Below the pieces are notes generated by a model, which saw nothing but the letters and a program-made list of their open reading frames with translations, made no database searches and had not been told where the DNA came from. From NCBI GenBank assembly GCA_030528845.1, contig JAUMYC010000098.1, positions 1 through 8,967 of the forward strand: a stretch of 8,967 nucleotides of DNA. Reading direction: 5' to 3'. Both the position numbers and the translations under genes were made by a program. Of this stretch, positions 6,000 to 8,967 are shown piece by piece. This DNA is from Eubacteriales bacterium. Lineage in GTDB: Bacteria; Bacillota_A; Clostridia; Christensenellales; Aristaeellaceae. Position 1 is the stretch's first letter; every line of letters begins with the position of its first letter.

Positions 6000-7199
6000 A
6001 TGGCAAAGAGAAAGAGCAAGAAGCGCGGCTTCCCGGTATTTTATACGATCTATTGGACTCTGGTCATCGCGGCGCTGGCCGGCATCGGCTATGTCTGCTA
6101 TTTCGGCTGGGGCTGGTGCGAAGCCTATGAACAGGCGCTGCCCAAGTATGTGGCCGAGCCCTATCAGGCCATCTACACCGAAGGCCGCGTGGAAGAGATG
6201 ATCGAGCTGTGCGGCGGAAGCATCGAGCTCAAGGAATATGAGACCGAGCAGGATTACGTCGATTATGTCAAGGGCCTGCTCGAGGGCAAGACCATTACCT
6301 GCGAGGCCGAATTCGGCACCGATAAGGACAGGAAGGTCTACAAGGCCAAGGCAGACGGGGCGACCTTCTCCGAATTCACCCTGCGCAAGTCCTCCGAGCC
6401 CTACGACGATGTGTATTCCCCCTATGAATTTTTCACCCTCTCCATCGAAAAATGGGAGTTCGAGGGCATGACCATGGACATCCCCGCGCCGGAGACCACC
6501 TACACCGTCAAGGCGCTGTCCAACTATCAGGTGCTCGTCAACGGCATGCCCCTCTCGGAGGAGTATATCACCCAGCGTGATATCGAGACCTTCGCGGCGG
6601 GCCGCCTGCCCGGCAACATCTACACCCCCACCTTCCACGTCTACACCTTCTCCTCCCATTTCGGCGCGCCGGAGATCTCCGTCGTAAACGCCGAGGGCGA
6701 GGAGGGCGTGCTCATCCCGGATGAGGGCAGCGCAAACGGCTGGCACATGGAGCTGGAATATCAGGACGAGCGCATCCGGCCCAAGATGGAGGAGAGGGTG
6801 CTCAAGGCGGCCAAGGCCTATGCCACCTTCGTCTCCGAGGATTCCACCCGCTACAACATCATGCAGTATGTGCTGCCGGATTCCGCGGCGGAGGATATGA
6901 TCAACGCCTATGACAACGACTGGTTCACTCCGCATTCCAACTATTACTTCTCCCACGAAGTGACCCACAACTACTACCTCTTTGCCGACAACTGCTTCTC
7001 TGTGGACGTGCAGATGGCCTTCCATATGTCGGCCAGCAACGGCAAGGAAATGGCCTACCCCTGCGTCTATCGCTTCTATTGGGGCTATTCCGCCAGCAAG
7101 GAAGAATGGCTCATCTTCGATTTTGACCTGCTCACCGATTATGACTATGACCTCCACGACCGGCTCGACGCTCAGGCGCAGGCCGGCGCGGAGGAGTAA
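6000..7199 (+). CDS. Single-pass membrane protein with a large extracytoplasmic region, unknown function
   Basis: Predicted 399 residues; I do not recognise the family. A short basic N-terminus (MAKRKSKKRG) precedes one membrane span at about 12-38, with N-in orientation by the positive-inside rule. The rest is hydrophilic, rich in aromatic and acidic residues, and probably mostly beta-strand. It reads as three parts: an alpha/beta segment at about 45-160, a beta segment at about 165-255 with YQVLVNGMPL (176-185), and a C-terminal segment at about 260-385 whose pattern (DNCFSVDVQMAF, then EEWLIFDFDL) resembles NTF2-like folds. HEVTH at 319-323 matches HExxH, but the context does not look like a protease. 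GAGG lies 4 nt before the ATG and AAGGGGG further up. It lies 21 bp after the glycosidase and 12 bp before ftsY, so it is almost surely co-transcribed; an envelope role is inferred. Confidence 0.85.
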   Translation: MAKRKSKKRGFPVFYTIYWTLVIAALAGIGYVCYFGWGWCEAYEQALPKYVAEPYQAIYTEGRVEEMIELCGGSIELKEYETEQDYVDYVKGLLEGKTITCEAEFGTDKDRKVYKAKADGATFSEFTLRKSSEPYDDVYSPYEFFTLSIEKWEFEGMTMDIPAPETTYTVKALSNYQVLVNGMPLSEEYITQRDIETFAAGRLPGNIYTPTFHVYTFSSHFGAPEISVVNAEGEEGVLIPDEGSANGWHMELEYQDERIRPKMEERVLKAAKAYATFVSEDSTRYNIMQYVLPDSAAEDMINAYDNDWFTPHSNYYFSHEVTHNYYLFADNCFSVDVQMAFHMSASNGKEMAYPCVYRFYWGYSASKEEWLIFDFDLLTDYDYDLHDRLDAQAQAGAEE

Positions 7200-7211
7200 A
7201 GGAAGGCACGA

Positions 7212-8114
7212 ATGGGACTTTTTGACCGCATCAAAAAAGGGCTTACCCGCACGCGCGACAACGTGGCCGGCAAGATGGACAACCTCGTCGTGGCGTATAA
7301 GGAGCTCGAGGACGATTTTTACGAGGATCTGACGGACATCCTCATCATGGCGGACGTGGGCGTGAAGACGGCGGAGACGGCCGTGGAACGCCTGCGTACC
7401 AAATGTCAGGAAGAGAAGATCGGCGACCCGGCCAAGGCCAAGGGCGTCCTCAAGGGGATCCTTGTGGACCTGATGGGCTCCGAGCCCATGCGCCTGGAAA
7501 GCCCGATGGTGCTTTTGATCATCGGCGTGAACGGCGTGGGCAAGACCACCTCCATCGGCAAGCTCGCCGCCCGCTTCAAGACGGTCGGCAGGCGCGTGAT
7601 CATCTGCGCGGGCGATACCTTCCGCGCCGCCGCGGCCGACCAGCTCACCATCTGGGCGGAGCGCGCCGACGTGCCCATCGTCAAGCAGGCCGAAGGGGCC
7701 GACCCCGCCGCCGTCGTCTTCGACGGCATCCAGAACGCCCGGGGCCGCCATGCGGACATCCTCGTGGTGGACACCGCAGGCCGCCTGCACAACAAGGCGC
7801 ACCTGATGGAAGAGCTCAAGAAGATCTCGCGCGTGGTCAGCCGCGAATATCCCGAGGCCGCGCTCAAGGCCCTGCTGGTCATCGACGCGACCACCGGCCA
7901 GAACGGCCTGACGCAGGCGCAGATGTTCCGCGACGTCGCCCAGCTCGACGGCATCGTGCTCACCAAGCTCGACGGCACCGCCAAGGGCGGCATCGCCATC
8001 GCCATCCGTCAGGAGCTCGGCCTGCCCGTGCGCTACATCGGCGTGGGCGAGCAGATCGACGACCTGCAGCCGTTCGATCCGCGCGAGTTCATCGACGCGA
8101 TGTTCGGCGAATAA
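7212..8114 (+). CDS. ftsY: Signal recognition particle receptor FtsY (SRP GTPase)
   Basis: Predicted 300-residue GTPase that receives SRP-bound ribosomes at the membrane and, with Ffh, hands nascent membrane proteins to SecYEG. The N-terminus MGLFDRIKKGLTRTRDN is the amphipathic membrane-targeting helix, leading into the helical N domain (to about 85). The NG GTPase domain has P-loop GVNGVGKTT (105-113), DTFRAAAADQL (135-145), DTAGR (187-191), TKLDG (251-255) and GTAKGG (255-260). The C-terminal closing element GVGEQIDDLQPFDPREF (277-293) distinguishes FtsY from Ffh. The long acidic A domain of enterobacterial FtsY is absent, as is usual in Firmicutes. AGGAAGG ends 5 nt before the ATG. It is the last gene of the operon, 12 bp after the unknown membrane protein, and is followed by two terminators. 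Neither smc, ffh nor ylxM is adjacent. Confidence 0.97.
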   Translation: MGLFDRIKKGLTRTRDNVAGKMDNLVVAYKELEDDFYEDLTDILIMADVGVKTAETAVERLRTKCQEEKIGDPAKAKGVLKGILVDLMGSEPMRLESPMVLLIIGVNGVGKTTSIGKLAARFKTVGRRVIICAGDTFRAAAADQLTIWAERADVPIVKQAEGADPAAVVFDGIQNARGRHADILVVDTAGRLHNKAHLMEELKKISRVVSREYPEAALKALLVIDATTGQNGLTQAQMFRDVAQLDGIVLTKLDGTAKGGIAIAIRQELGLPVRYIGVGEQIDDLQPFDPREFIDAMFGE

Positions 8115-8128
8115 ATCCAAAGGACGAT

Positions 8129-8164
8129 CCGGCCCGTGCGCAGTTGCGGGCCGGTCTTTTATTT
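8129..8164 (+). terminator. Intrinsic terminator 1 after ftsY
   Basis: CCGGCCCG (8129-8136) pairs with CGGGCCGG (8147-8154), loop of 10 nt, followed by TCTTTTATTT. It starts 15 nt after the ftsY stop codon. Confidence 0.88.
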
Positions 8165-8212
8165 CTCCCCGTTCCGGCGCGGTTTTCCGCCTTCGCCCGG
8201 AGCCTGCGGCGC

Positions 8213-8259
8213 AAAAAAAGACCGGCATTATGCCGGTCTTTCGTTTTTATTTCTTTTTC
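8213..8259. terminator. Bidirectional terminator between ftsY and the NimA-like gene
   Basis: AAAGACCGGCA (8217-8227), loop TTA, TGCCGGTCTTT (8231-8241): an 11-bp perfect stem. A T-rich tract follows on the + strand (TCGTTTTTATTTC onward), and an A-run (8213-8219) gives a U-tract on the minus strand. It can therefore stop readthrough from ftsY and transcription from the convergent gene, whose stop codon is at 8276. Confidence 0.9.
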
Positions 8260-8275
8260 GTCAAGTGCGGTGCGT

Positions 8276-8764
8276 TCAGCCGCGGCGCTTCATGAGCTCC
8301 TTTGCTTCCTTGCCGGTGAGATGCTCGATGGTCATTTCGAGCACGCAGAGGCTGGGCATGCTCCCGTTGATCTCCCTGTCGCGCCCGGCGGGGTCTCCCG
8401 GGGCAAAGCGGTCGGCCAGAGCGGTAATGGCTTCGCGCTTTTCCGCTTCGCTCTCGAGCACGCGCACGCGCCCGAAGGCGATCACGCTGCGGAAATAGGT
8501 GGTGAATCGTTCCGGGTGCAGCTCGTCCTGCGCGATCACGCAGAAGGAGGCCTTGTCGCAGCGGCGCAGCGCGTCTATCTTATGGCCCTGCTTGGCGCAA
8601 TGGAAATACAGCTTGCCGCCGCTGTAAAAATGGCTCAGCGGCACGGCGTAGGGGTAGCCATCGTCGCCGTGTACGGCCAGCACGCCGCTGGTCGCGCTCT
8701 GCAAAAGTTCGATCGCCTCTTCCCGAGGCAGCTGCTGCCCTTTCCTGCGCATCTCTCTAAACAT
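8276..8764 (-). CDS. Pyridoxamine 5'-phosphate oxidase-like flavoprotein, NimA-type
   Basis: Predicted 162-residue split-barrel FMN-binding protein of the NimA/pyridoxamine-phosphate-oxidase-related group. Features are MFREMRRKGQQLPREEAIEL at the N-terminus, GVLAVHGDDGYPYAVPL (27-43), YFHCAKQGHKIDAL (53-66, the family's HCAKxGHK motif), FTTYFRSVIAFGRV (87-100) and HLTGKEA (148-154) at the C-terminus. Length matches the family (about 150-165). Characterised relatives reduce 5-nitroimidazole drugs, but most chromosomal members in anaerobes are of unknown physiological role, so resistance should not be assumed. The start at 8764 is chosen because AAAGGAG lies 10 nt upstream and the family starts with MFR-MRR. 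The open frame extends further upstream only through the promoter and the tRNA terminator. It is a single-gene transcript with its own promoter, convergent with ftsY. Confidence 0.92.
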   Translation of the reverse strand: MFREMRRKGQQLPREEAIELLQSATSGVLAVHGDDGYPYAVPLSHFYSGGKLYFHCAKQGHKIDALRRCDKASFCVIAQDELHPERFTTYFRSVIAFGRVRVLESEAEKREAITALADRFAPGDPAGRDREINGSMPSLCVLEMTIEHLTGKEAKELMKRRG

Positions 8765-8798
8765 TGTTTTCTCTCTCCTTTGGCGGATGGATAGGGAT

Positions 8799-8827
8799 AG
8801 TATACGCCTGTCCGCGCGTAAATGCAA
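8799..8827 (-). promoter_or_regulatory. Promoter of the NimA-like gene
   Basis: On the minus strand TTGCAT (8822-8827), a 17-nt spacer and TATACT (8799-8804). Transcription would start near 8792, giving a leader of about 28 nt that carries the ribosome binding site AAAGGAG (8775-8781). Confidence 0.75.
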
Positions 8828-8856
8828 CAGACCGCCCCAGACTGCCTTAAGCGCAT

Positions 8857-8891
8857 AAAAAAGAACGGACACCGCGCAAGGCAGTGTCCGT
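8857..8891 (-). terminator. Intrinsic terminator of the tRNA-Val transcript
   Basis: On the minus strand ACGGACAC (complement of 8884-8891) pairs with GTGTCCGT (complement of 8865-8872), loop of 11 nt, followed by TCTTTTTT (8857-8864). It begins 4 nt after the tRNA CCA end and separates the tRNA from the NimA-like gene's promoter. Confidence 0.9.
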
Positions 8892-8895
8892 GATG

Positions 8896-8967
8896 TGGTG
8901 GGATTAGTAGGACTCGAACCTATGACCTCCACGATGTCAACGTGGCGCTCTAACCAACTGAGCTATA
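8896..8967 (-). tRNA. tRNA-Val (anticodon GAC), 5' end cut by the window
   Basis: The minus strand folds as a tRNA: D-arm GCTC-AGTTGGTTA-GAGC, anticodon arm CCACG-TTGACAT-CGTGG with anticodon GAC (reads valine codon GUC), T-loop TTCGAGT, and 3' acceptor strand TAATCCC followed by A and an encoded CCA. The acceptor 5' strand should be GGGATTA, of which only the last TA is inside the window, so about 5 nt are missing. The outer pair of the T-stem (49-65) is A against C, while the other four pairs are sound. A terminator follows 4 nt downstream. Confidence 0.93.

Noticed and set aside
4845..8228. 1127-codon open frame on the minus strand
   Set aside because: It lies antisense to the NAGPA, unknown and ftsY genes, all of which have family motifs, starts or binding sites. 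The translation is low-complexity, rich in His, Gly, Val, Asp and Leu, as expected for the shadow of GC-rich genes.
7403..8794. 463-codon + strand frame overlapping ftsY and the NimA-like gene
   Set aside because: It passes through both terminators and lies out of frame with ftsY. Its Arg-, Gly- and His-rich translation is typical of a shadow.
8765..8932. N-terminal extension of the NimA-like protein
   Set aside because: The extension would cover the gene's promoter, the tRNA terminator and part of the tRNA, and family members start at MFR-MRR.

Overview
This is a GC-rich (about 60% by eye) stretch of ordinary bacterial chromosome. It holds eight protein genes, one tRNA cut by the window edge, and a compact array of inverted repeats at the left end. 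Gene content suggests a high-GC member of the Clostridia: a DUF1015 protein, an RluF-type pseudouridine synthase, a NAGPA-domain protein, a short FtsY without a long N-terminal acidic domain, a NimA-like flavoprotein, strong AGGAGG-type ribosome binding sites and U-tailed intrinsic terminators. The lineage is an inference; there is no marker here for genus or species.

Layout. Bases 1-190 carry seven consecutive perfect stem-loops with GGGGC/GCCCC-type cores. They sit immediately downstream of a minus-strand gene for an RlmI-like rRNA methyltransferase (198-1361). A minus-strand DUF1015 gene (1495-2724) lies upstream of it. A short AT-containing divergent region (about 2725-2839) separates this leftward pair from a rightward series: an RluF-like 23S rRNA pseudouridine synthase (2840-3553) and an MFS transporter with a TTG start (3623-4771). 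A good promoter overlapping the end of the MFS gene then drives a tight three-gene set: a membrane-anchored NAGPA-type phosphodiester glycosidase (4869-5978), an unrecognised single-pass membrane protein (6000-7199) and the SRP receptor GTPase FtsY (7212-8114). Two intrinsic terminators end this set; the second also works in reverse for the convergent NimA-like gene (8276-8764, minus). At the right edge is a tRNA-Val(GAC) on the minus strand (8896-8967, about 5 nt missing at its 5' end) with its own terminator.

How it works together. Three genes serve translation or its products: rRNA base methylation, rRNA pseudouridylation and co-translational membrane targeting, plus a tRNA. The other genes concern transport, the cell envelope and flavin chemistry. 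I see no phage, transposon, CRISPR, toxin-antitoxin or defence gene. The parts most worth a second look are the hairpin array at 1-190 and the unknown exported protein between the glycosidase and ftsY. Several very long open frames on the opposite strands are GC-rich shadows, not genes.
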